A DNA stretch of 34,675 nt from contig JAIPMN010017258.1 in the NCBI GenBank assembly GCA_020650975.1, positions 1 through 34,675 of the forward strand, given 5' to 3'. Source of the stretch: Apostichopus californicus. Its lineage: Eukaryota; Echinodermata; Holothuroidea; Aspidochirotida; Stichopodidae. The position numbers and the translations under genes are program-made. The first letter of the stretch is position 1; every line of letters starts with the position of its first letter. Positions 12,701-24,700 of the stretch are shown one piece after another. The notes beneath the pieces were generated by a model. It was given only the letters and a program-made list of their open reading frames with translations. It was not told where the DNA came from and did no database searches.

Positions 12701-15700
12701 CCACAGCATTCAACAGACTGGTACTCTTTCCGTTCTTGTTTAAAGTTACTAACCATTCACTTTCAGGATGATACTCTGCCCCACTCGTACCTCCCTTGTG
12801 ACTGGATTGGTGACTACGCAGGCGTAGTCCCCATCATCAGATGTTGAAGCACTTCCTATCATTAGGTGTCCAGATGGAGTTTGGGAAAGCCTACCATCTA
12901 AAGTCAAAGGTTCTTTTGTGTCTAAATTTTTGGTCCAGAAAATGTCTGGTGTTGGGTTGCCGTCAGGAACCTGGCATTCCAGAACTTTGGAGTCTCTTTC
13001 ATCAAGATGGTATATCTCTAGTGGTCCCATCAATGAAAACTCATCCAAGTCTGCACAAGGAGTAAGAACAATGGAACTTCAAGCCACCAATTGTTACTGA
13101 TTTGTCTCTGTATATCTAATAAAATATTAGGTTGGGTGGTAACTTAGAAAGCAAGCCTACTAAGGTAGTGGTGGTGGTGGGTTGGAGTGGGGTGGGGGAG
13201 GGGAGGGGGGGTGGGGGTTGAGGTTTGGTTCATCCTCTAGAACTTCAATGTGTGTCAGATATGCCTTACATCATAGTGGATAAACATTTACCCATCTGCT
13301 TTATTTTGATAAATTTTACAAGCAGCAATTGTACCATCTAGTATAAAAAGCTGAACCTCCATTAAACCCGGAGTCAGAAAAATTGTACACTTGTATTGAT
13401 CTATTAAGCTTCACATTAACCTCTACAAATAATGTTCAAACAATGAAATAACTATATAAGTTAATGCCCTAACTGACTATCTTTTGCCTAGTTATGTTGG
13501 CTTGAGTCAAGTAATTCCTACGTCAATAATCACTATCGCTTGTCTCTGCATTAATATTTCAAGAAACTGTTGGCCTCTACCAATTTATGTAATGTTAGCC
13601 GCAATACTTACACAATCAATGCTGGCCTACACCAAGCTAGGCACATAAGTATAATATTGACCTAGTCTGCAAACACAAAACGTTATCATAACATTTTTAA
13701 AAGAGCCTCTAAAATATGTTTTTATAACGTTAAATGTGGTGTTATAAAAACGTCAGCATAACGTTTTTATGAGATATTAATGTTATATTAATGTTACATT
13801 AATGTTTTAACGAAAAAATGTTTTGAAATAATAGCCTGAAAACGTTTTCGTGACATATTAATTACACCACAAATAACGTTATCAAAACAAAAGACGAACG
13901 TTTTAATAACGTTTTAAAAACGTTTTTGTGTATGCTGGAATGCATATACATTTGCAATAATCGATATTGCTGACCTAACTTAGTAATGCCTGGTTTGTAA
14001 TGTTAACTGGATCATCAGGGGCGTATCCAGGATTTTCTAACCCGGGGGGCGCGAATTACTATCTAAGCGGAGCGCCACCATCGGTTGGCGCGCAGCGTAC
14101 AAGAAAATTTATGGTGTTTATACCCCCCAGATCACCGGAAATGGCACTTCTCGGGCTTGAAAATGACCAACCAGATGTACACTTTTGCCTGAGAACCAAG
14201 TATTTCCCAATAGTTTTTTTTCCATCCATAACCTTTTTGAAGATTGTCACCAGTCACACATAATGTTTGACCTCATCGCATGTCCTGTGGATCATTGCTT
14301 TTGTAGGTGATTCTACGTCGCGGCACACAATACCCGACAGCCCCACTTTTCAAGGTTTTCAGCCCATTATTTGTTCAGAATTTGAAAATTCACATTTCTC
14401 GTGAATAAACTCACTTCAAAACATACCCATAATGTTGCAAAAAATTTCATCTATGGACAACCAATATAGAAAACCTCCTTCAACCCCTAACAGATCGGTC
14501 AAAATTACACGAGTAGAGGGAAGTATGATGAAGAATGTTGGTCAGGAAATTTTCGAAAATTCAGACAAAGTTAATTCATTGGTGTACATGTACACCAATG
14601 AATTAATAAATATTAAAACCTCTTATAACGGCTATTATAAAACTTGGTTGAAGGAAATAAAAAAAAATACCAGATATTTCTGAAACCGAACAATACACAC
14701 ATAGGCGTAGGAGGCGGGGGGGGGGGGCTGCCCCCCCAACCAAATATTTGTTTCCCTGAAAATTAGGGCAATATGCTGAGAATTTTTCGGGCACCTACTG
14801 AAAGAAAGATAAATTGCAATGATGTAGCTAAAGGAAATGAATAGTTTATAAAGTATCTCCTTGATACTTCAAATAAAGTTGTAAGCTTGGCCGACTAATT
14901 CGCCATTACTAATGTAAAAGAGAATTTGACATAATTGGACCTCCATGCTTTTTCTCCATATACATAAGACATTTCGTTGTTTACATTAACATCCCGCGGT
15001 ATACTGCGCAACTTCCACGGACCGTACGGTACATGATGGCATGCGATGTAATAACCGATGCTTGCTTATATGATATTGACATTGACATGTTGAACGCGCG
15101 TGGAGCGGGCGAAAAATTTAGGTTATATTTTTCGGGCAAGTCGTTACAGCCCCCCCCCCCAAATCAAATTGGGCTCCTACGCCTTTGACTACACACATCG
15201 ACAGTTTTGAGGCTGTTCAGGAGCCGCCATTTTCATGCTGCACTGATATGATGTGATATCTGCTGTTTGCTATACAAATTCGAACAGACGCGTAGCGAAG
15301 AATTTGCCAATGGAGGGGCGAAGCCTGTAGGCAAACTATCTAAGCGTAGCGCCACCATGAGTTGGCGCGAAGCGTACAAGAAAATTTTGGCCGAAAATGC
15401 CTTCCAGATCGCTGGAAATGGCACTACCCAGGCCTTGTAAGTTGCACTTAAGCATTTTCTATTTTTAAATTACTAGTGGTATCATAAAAAATATGCCGGG
15501 GAGGGGGCGATCTCCCCCTTCCCGGAATGCGTCATGTTCCCCGAAGACTTGGTCGAGTTCGAGACCAGCCACAGTTGGTTTCATAGCACAATTGTTTAAG
15601 GCGTCCATACACACACACGCGTTATGGTAGACCATATATAGTGAGAGAGGAAAAACGGAAACGTAAAAAATGGAGTTGTCGGTGTATGGGGTAGGGTGAG

Positions 15701-18700
15701 GCGCACGCCCCTTCCGAAATCCTCGAACCGTCACTGGCTACCCGGCCATGTGTATATAATAGGGATCAGCGCTGTAATGATGTCACTGTTCCTCTTTCTC
15801 TTCCCGGTGTCTTGGTGTTTTTCTTTACTCTCTCCTTTTCAGTCTCTCTTCTTTTTCTTTTCCCTTCCTTCCTCTCCTCTTCCTCTTTTTTCCCCTCTTT
15901 TTTCCCCTCTTTTCTCCCTTTTTTCTTCTCTTTTTTTCTCTCCTCTTTTCCTTACCCGGGGGGCGCGCGCCCCCAACGCCCCCCCTTGGATACGCGCCTG
16001 ATCATAGATATACTTACAGGCAATGGATAACGTTGTTTTGTCTGAAATAATCAGGCCGTGGCTGTTTTCTGCTTGGCAGTGATAATCTCCAGCATCAGAT
16101 TGAGTCACACTGATGATGCTCAGAGACCCATCCTCTTCAGTAAACCCTAGTGCACCCTCATCTTGTGTTAGCTCTAGCCCATCTCTGAACCAAGTGACAC
16201 TGATGACATGAATGGTTGAGATTAAAGTCACGGTGACGACAAGTTAGTAACATTGTGAAAGCGATCTCTGGTTCATGCATTCTGTGAGCAGCAATACCAC
16301 TGATGCAGATTTCACTATTCAAATAGCCAATTAAAGATATCTGAACCAATGCTCCTCAATGCAGGGTCACCTCTGAATTAAGTTATGTCCTATTCAGTGT
16401 GTTAATGTAGATTTAAATAAGGTACCTCCAGGAAGTGTGACATACGGGAAGTCTGGTGTTAGTGGCCTTATACGATTGATTGATTGGATAGTGTCGGTGG
16501 CGTTGTCGATGTGGAGATGTTTTTTGTTGTGGTTTGATTTTCTAGAGCTTGTGTTTGCCGAGAGATTTGGCTGGTGCATTTTGATTCCTGCTGCAGCCTA
16601 CACATGGGTAGGTCATATAAATAGCATGATATCCTATGGAATTAGAATCTATATCAATTTGGGTGGTACACTGTCAGAGTTTTCAACGACTTTATGGACA
16701 ACCATTCTCCCCAAACTACTTAATGCAAACTCAAGTTAATTTTTTTTATGGTCAAAAACGTTAAAATATGTAATAGCTTTTCCTAACCAACAAAAGATTT
16801 ATCAAAATATTTTTTTAAGTTTTTAAATACTGTAACCCCAGTTATAGTATGTTTAAATGGTAAAACAAAGAACTACAAAACCATTAATAAACAAGTTTGT
16901 TTTTAAAACAACTATGAAAGGTATGTCTTACTTGGGTTTGGGCACTCCACTAACTTGGCATGTTAATGTCACATTAGCAGCAGTTGTAAAATATTGCAGA
17001 CTATCACCAGGCCCCTGGATAAGACTGGGTGGTGCCTGGATACTCGCTGCCCCAAGCAACTCCTTGATTTGTGAGATAAGTCTCTCGTTCTCCGTCAATG
17101 GTCTCTCTGTTGCGGCCATTTGGGATGTCAGATATGATGAGCTTGTAACCTGTTCACCTTCCTCGTCTAACACTGTGGTTAAGTCGTAAGGTTCCGTTTC
17201 AAACTCTGTGACAAAATCCTCTATGTACGTAGTGTCATAGTCTGGAGGGCTGGAAGTGGTTGAGGGCGAAAGACTTGTTGGTTGACATTCAGCCCTGATC
17301 TTGTCAAGTGTACAATTCAAAGGACTACAACAAGCATCTCTGCATTCCTTGATATGAAACACATTACAGAACGGTTAAATAAAATCTTTATGAAGAGAGG
17401 TTTCACAATTAAACAAAGACTTGATAATATTTTTAAACTCTAAATATAACATTACTAATTTGTGTGTTGTTGTTGAACACCTCCTTAATAATATACGAAT
17501 GGCAACTCATCCTAATTGTAGTGTGTGATCCTCGGTGATTGACATTGAAGTTTATAATCATTGTTATTCCCTTGCTCGATTTCTGCAAATATTCCTTGTC
17601 ACACTTGCCTCATCAATTTATCTGATAAGTAACAAGCTTTCCAAGTAGTTCCGTATGCACTGCTTGTCAATTGAACCAATTACCAGAGTAAACCCATAAA
17701 CAAAACAGAACTAATTACTTATAGTGTGATAACTATATCCCTTCAACTGACAGGAATTTCTCATATTTAAAGTGAGACAGTTTTAAATCTTGTTTACATT
17801 TTAGAAACAGAATAATGCAACACTTCTACAAAGGAAGAAAGAACACAGAATAGGAAGACAAGAGGAACCGTGACCGGCTATAGTCACCTCTTCGGATCCG
17901 CAATCACATTCTTCTCCGTCGTCAAGGTTACCATCACCACAGCGTGGTGGGAACATAAATCCAGCTGGTTGATCTATCAGGCAGTTTACAATTCTTCTTC
18001 TAATGGATGTCTGCAGAGATTCCTTCGAACACGGTGAAAAGGAAGTTGGTGGTCCATGGATCCATCTGAAGGGACAAACAGATCAATCGTTGTCATTGCT
18101 GGTAAGTGCTAGTGGTTAATACTTGCAACATGAACAGCTATAGAGGAAAATTTGGTTCCACAGATGGTCATGAAATGCACAATGTTAACAGAGAGTTTTT
18201 TCTATATTATCTATATATAAATATAGTTTTTATATATATATATTAACGGAACTGTCTTAAATGTTCTGGCATGAATTCTTTAATTTCGTAGGAAGAACAT
18301 AAATTTCAGAAACACGAGATATCGTAAAATTTGGAACAGTTTTCGACACCAAACCATATATATAATATAACATACATGAAATGCTTTTATTAGAAGAATA
18401 ATGAATACTGTTATCGCAGAGGCTTACTCTGATCACTTACTGTTTGTATTTATTTCCCATTATACACCCATTCGGTTCAGGGCACTCACATCTGTTGACA
18501 TCGTCACGAGATATACCCATCGCAAAACCAATGTTGCGTGCAAGCAGACTCGGTAAAACTGGATCATTCAAGTTCAGTTCCTATCCAATAAAGAGGAAAT
18601 GATGAAAGGCAAACAAAATGCTTTCAAACTAGAGCTCAAACATATCCAGTGCTGATTACATGGTAACTTACCTTTCTTTTAAAACTTCTGTGCCTATGAT

Positions 18701-21700
18701 GTTTTTCTAATTAAACAAACTGACCCACACTATTTTTTAAACATCGGTCATGTTATCGTTCTAATCCTTGCTCAGAATTGAAAGAGCTGGGAATACTTCT
18801 GTCATGGCAGTGTTAGGTAGATAAAGCAGTTGTTTCTTCACAGCAAACCAGAAAATGTAGAAATGGACAATACGCCTACCATACTACATTGGTATACTCT
18901 ACATAAGTACAACTATGCAGACATTCTTTCTGACATGTTCGATTCTAATCTGTTTTCCTGTTATGGACATTCAACTGTAGTCTTATTAACAACTCTCCCA
19001 TCCATGAAACGTTTCTAACTTTCGCTGACTGCTGTTTTCTTCACTGATTTGAACATGAGTGGGTGTGGACATGACCTTAAGTGGACACTAGGTAAAATTA
19101 CAAACTAACTTTCCACTCTCTTTTACAATGAAATAAGTAACAGAAGTACATTTCCAATGTCTCATAGAAGCACACTAAATAACTTATGCAACAATTTGGG
19201 ATCATGACTTTGTTTGTTAAATGGAGTAGCATAGCTTTAACATTCTAATAAATATCCCTCACAACAAGAAGCAAATCATCATCAACTTCACCTAAATGAT
19301 AGATAGTTTGCATCAGTGAACAAATCTCTCAAATATCAAGGGAAACTCTTGCTGTGATTGGGAGGTGTTGGGATTTATATTTCCTATCATGGGGCTGCCA
19401 TTTTGTGAATGTGCGATGTTAAAATGCCACTAGGAAGGGAAAGTAAGGTTAGCCAAATCACAAACCTTTTCTTTTTTCTATCTCAGTTGAACATCCTTGT
19501 GGTTTATAAATTTAAATAGATATCCGGATATTTAGATACTTTTGAGTTACAATGAAGAAAATTTCTCGATGGTGTCATCTATTTATTCCCTCAGAAACTA
19601 GGCAAATTGTCAACAGCAATAGTCCTGCTGTGACAACTGTGATATCGTCTAAATGATATAAGACTATCAATAACTGTTTGAGAGGGGTGTGTTCATCACA
19701 AACATATGTAACACACCTAGCCTAAAGAAAATGGTTAGGGTTAGCTTCTACTTTAATATTAAGAATACTCTGTGAAAGAACAGAGGTGAGTTCCCATCTT
19801 TTGAAATGCTTACCTTTATGGCTAAACCTGAGTGGGAATTGCTACAGATTTCAGATTTGAAGACCAGTGGAGGACTTGAGCTACCTCTACTATATCCTCT
19901 ACCTCTGTCAAATGAAAAAATTAATTAAAATTTATGAAATTATCAGTAATATTTAATGAAACTATACAACTTGAAGGGAAAATTTATTGTAAAAGAATGA
20001 AAACTGATACATAGCAATTTTTTCAGTGCCACATATTTAGGGCATATAGTCCTATATGCCCATCCCAACCGGAGTTATGGAATGATAAGTTTCCTTGAAA
20101 GGCTTGATTGCCCCAAATGTTTGCAGGACCAGGCCCAGGAAATCATAAGACAGTTGCATACAGTACACTGTCACTATAGACAGGCAGCTAGTACTTCTCT
20201 TAAGAAGGTAGTAATTCTCACCGTCATAGAGTTTGTTTATGTGTATATTATGAGTTTTTTTAAATGTATATTGTGTGTATATTATGAGTTTATTTATGTG
20301 TTATTAGTTTCACATGAACATATGTGCAGTCATTGCAGTATAACATCAGCAAATAATAATGGATAATATATGGATAACTGCTTGACAAGGTTTCGTCTTC
20401 TACTGTCGTACTCTCCCTTTAGGGTACTTACGATAACAGAGGCATATGCAGTACTCTCCCGGCCCTCAGGGTATTTAAGAAAGCAGAAGCATATGCAGTA
20501 CTATCCTCTTAGGGTATACTTACGATAACAGAAGCATATGCAGTACTATCCTCTTAAGTCTTAGGGTATAGTCAGTATTGCTAATTTCGGAACACTGCCA
20601 ATTTCGGACACCCCTAAGAAATGCACGATTTCACCATGACAACCTACAGGAAGAGCCAAATTTCACCAAAAAGTACGAAATGACCCGTGTGCAAGTAAAT
20701 ACTTACATATTTGTCAATAAAACGACGGAGATCTATGAAGTCTGTTATAATTACTGAAAGAGCAACTGCGCCACCAATTTTATCACCAGCGCCACACTGT
20801 GGGACTGTGTGTCCGAAAATTAGCAATACTCTAGCAAAGAAATACCAGTTCCACAATCACAAGAATCTTCTTGGAATACGTGAAAACAGTTTGCAGGAAA
20901 GAAAGTTTGGCCGTGTATCTTAATATAACACACTTCTCCCACCATATCAAGTATATTTTCAGGTGATTTATACCAGAAGATATAGTTTTGGGGTGTTTTA
21001 AGGCTTAGGTGTCCGGAATTGTCCATGTCCATGCTACTTACGATAGCAGAAGCATATGCAGTACTATCCTCTTAAGTCTTAGGGTACTTATGATAGCAGA
21101 AGCATATGCAGTACTATCCTCTTAGGGTACTTACAATAGCAGAAGCATATGCAGTACTATCCTCTTAGGGTATACTTACGATAGCAGAAGCATATGCAGT
21201 ACTATCCTCTTAAGTCTTAGGGTACTTACGATAGCAGAAGCATATGCAGTACTATCCTCTTAGTCTTAGGGTACTACGATAGCAGAAGCATATGCAGTAC
21301 TATCCCCTTTGGGTACTTACGATAAAATTATTGCAAAGTCGTGAGGATGTCTTCTCAGGAGGTCTTCCTGTCTCCATAGCAGGAAAGCATCCAACATTGT
21401 TCTAAGTCCAGAGTTAACAGGACTGATAAGATCCCCTTCATTCCAAATCTCAATTCCAGTCAGATGAATGTAAACTCCAAGATCTAGATACATCTAATCA
21501 CAAAAATAAATAAAGAAATACATTCTAGGCTATACAAAATCAAAGTAAGATGGGTGCAAAGTGGACTCATAACTTTTTAATGAAAAGAACAAACATTTCT
21601 CTCTGTTTTGTTTTAGCATGTCACAGTTTGCATCACTTTCTGCCATCTTTCAAAACGTCTAAGAATTTATGTAACTCAGTTAATCTCTTGGCCACACACG

Positions 21701-24700
21701 CAACCTTGATTCCTCGTCATCTTCTTCATGTGTGTTCTCATGCCTTCAAATCATATAACTGAAGCGCAGTATCTCCATGGAAACGTGACAAAGTTTTAAT
21801 ATTTCAGCAGAGTTAGAAACTACTACGCAGTCACCCGATACTCATAGCTAGTACAGTAACTACTGTTCATGTTGAGTTGTTATGGAACATAACAACTCCC
21901 TGGTTCCACAACCGTGCATCAGTAACTACTGCGCTTTGTTCGCAACGGTAACACGTGTTACAGGTGGCATAGTAATTACTGCAAAGCTGTTACACGTTGA
22001 ACTACGAGTCCGAAAGGTGAAAATGCGCGGCGGCTGGGTAACGAAGACTACTCCCTAGCCGTACAATACGGAGGGCATGGTCGGCGCTGGCACAACACGT
22101 AGCCGACACACTGCGGCGGTTATTTTGTACTGTATGCGAGATTCAGATGGTAGCCTAACTTTTCTCTAATCGTATTAGTAAATCCATTTGATTGAAACAT
22201 TCTTCACGGACAGGTGAGTGTGTGCAAGTCTCAAATAGATACAAAACAGATACACACAATGGGACCTAAGGTGGGGGAGGGGGAACCTAGATTAGTCTTA
22301 TAGGTAGTTCCACGTCTAAATTAGGCCTTAATATAGTAATAGTTTACCAGCATTATGACTCGACAGTGCTACTACGGTCCTACTACAAGTACCCTATCGC
22401 CCTACTCATAGCTCCTTGTCCAGTCGCGCAGTTCTTTGTCTTACATGGGAACGTGTAACAGCTTTGCAGTAATTACTGTGCCACCTGTAACACATGTTAC
22501 CGTGTTACGAACACAGCGCAGTAGCTACTGATGCACGGTTGTGGAACCTGAACAGTAGTTACTGTACTAGCTATGAGTATCGTAGTGTTGAAGAGCAATA
22601 TCAGCTTGCCCAACAGGTTGAAACTTGAAAGAGTCAATATATTTTCTCATGTTTTGTTCTCACCTCTTTCAATATTTCTACAAGCATCCCCACTTTTTCT
22701 TCCAAGGCTCCAGTATCCCCATTGAATTCTCGAAACTGAAATAAAACAAAACTGATTTAACACCTGAACAAATCTGCCGAAATTATTTCAGACAGCATAT
22801 CTCGTCTATAGCATAGTGATGATCCTATTCTAAATTTCCATTTTAAGTCAAAGCTGACAAGATTTTAGACAACTTTAATTGACCTGTGAATGTACTGTTC
22901 AATTAATACGATATACACTTACATTTATCAGAACTAAATTAAAGCAATCATAAGCAACCCTTGATGGTACCAAAATTGTGTGAAGACTGTTTTCCATGGT
23001 TTTAAACCATGGGAAATTAAAAACATTAAGATTAACACAAAGATATGAATACCACAAATATATAGATATATCAAAGCTGTCAAGAAGTGCTGAAAAACAG
23101 CCCGGGCTAATTTCTGAAACGTTTTGCGGTAATTTTGGCATGACTATAGAAGTTTTTGCATTATTCTAGTCACATACTTAGAAGAGAAAAAAAAGACTAG
23201 AGGAAAGTGCCAAAAACGTTTTGTAATGTTATATGAAACCAGCCAGCAATTTTAAAGGAAAGTTATCTCAGCTCTTGTGAAAGTACACAAAAAAAACTAA
23301 GAGGATACTGGCAAAAATTGCAGTGAAGTTGGAACCTCTTATTGAAGAACAAAGTTACGAGCCGAATCTATGTGGTTAGTCAAATGATAAAAGTGCAATG
23401 TCGACTGAAGGTCTGCATAAGTATCTTGTATTCAAGATGTAGGATCCTCTTCAGCATGCACATTAATATCCCAAATATGTATCACTGTTCAACTGTATAC
23501 CATGCCAAAGCCAAATAACCAGACGTTTAAAACGTTTAGCTCCATTACATCTAAAGGAAGGAATACACTAACAAGTCTTTTAGTTACTGAAGATCACCCA
23601 GAATGCAACATACCATCCACTACATCAGTTGCAAAGGGATCAACAAAATGTTCTATTACTGTTTTTTTTTTCATTAAAAAAAGAAAAGGAAAAGGTATAT
23701 GTGGATACTTCATGTGAGTAATGGGTGACACGCAAAACCACTGAAATCAAAGCCCCCTATTTCTAAAAGTATACGAGCGCCCCCACCTTTAATTGACAGA
23801 GTGATGAGATTTACCAATGCATTGTCACAAACAATGTAAAGTTCCAAGAAGAGGGGTCTGTTTCCTGGTTCCGTCTGTCGTCTAGCTCTGTTTCCCAACA
23901 ACTCAGACTCATCTATTTCTTCTGCTAATTGTCTCTTGGAAATAGCATTACCTGGATAAGGATTACAACAATTAACGATGCTTCATCATTTAATCCAGCC
24001 ATTTTAACCTTGGTAACTTCAATTCCGCATCAGATGCTGTTAGCCTCGTTTGTATATCCAAAGATATATGAAAACGCTCTAGACATTCACAGAGAAGGTA
24101 CCTATATTTTCTAACTACAATTATACATGTAAACCAAACTGATTTAGTCAGCTAAAATACTGCAGTACCCCATAAGTATTATACCAATAACAGAAGTTAA
24201 CTATACATACAAATGTCGAATCATTCTTCTCTTATTACACGGGCTAATCGTAACCAATCTGTGATTTCTTTAAATGTTAATAAAAAATGAACATTATTTG
24301 ACTCACTGGTGAAGAAAGTAGCTAGGGATGACTGAGACGAGAAACTCCTCAGAATATGACCATCTTCGTCTTCACCAGGCTCCAGTTGCAAAACCCGACC
24401 GTTCAAACTCATGAAAACTCTGCGAAGAAAGACAGACTTGAGGTTACATAGTCTCTTTCATATTGAATCATTACCTTTAACATCAAAAGTACTCATTCAG
24501 TTGCCTTCGTTATCACCTTAAGTCCCGATTCTGAAACTTGTGCTCGAAAAGGCTATGACCATTATTCACTTCAACTACATGTGGCAAGCACTCTGCTTAA
24601 ACAAGCAACCTTTATAGGTTACCGATACACTAATTGTAAGGGAAACCATGATATTCAAGGAACACATGTATTCTCTGCAATACCTTTGTATTAATAATTT

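Larger units (their letters stand above)
14016..16000. mobile_element. Composite hAT-like insertion with nested elements
   Basis: It begins CAGGGGCGTATCCAGG and ends with CCTTGGATACGCGCCTG, an imperfect inverted pair of the same type as the element at 31861. The flanks are ATCAT at 14011-14015 and ATCAT at 16001-16005, compatible with a short target duplication, although not 8 bp. The interior holds at least two other pieces (14703-15184 and 15285-15436) and a pyrimidine tract. It could instead be two independent insertions sharing this TIR type. No transposase frame is visible. Confidence 0.6.

Noticed and set aside
15696..16231. Overlapping frames rich in Ser/Phe/Leu (plus) or Arg/Glu/Lys (minus)
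   Set aside because: They are the translation of a polypyrimidine tract and mobile-element end; only 16018-16199 on the minus strand is a real exon.
16437..16739. 100-codon plus-strand frame
   Set aside because: Lies in the intron between exons 12 and 13, no domain features or start context; open by chance.
22010..22130. CpG-rich block as a possible promoter
   Set aside because: It lies in the core of a fold-back element inside an intron, with no exon or start nearby on either strand.
22899..23141. 80-codon minus-strand frame between exons 6 and 7
   Set aside because: Exons 6 and 7 already join in phase 0 with ADAM-like continuity (DNAL-FREF); this frame shows no reprolysin features.
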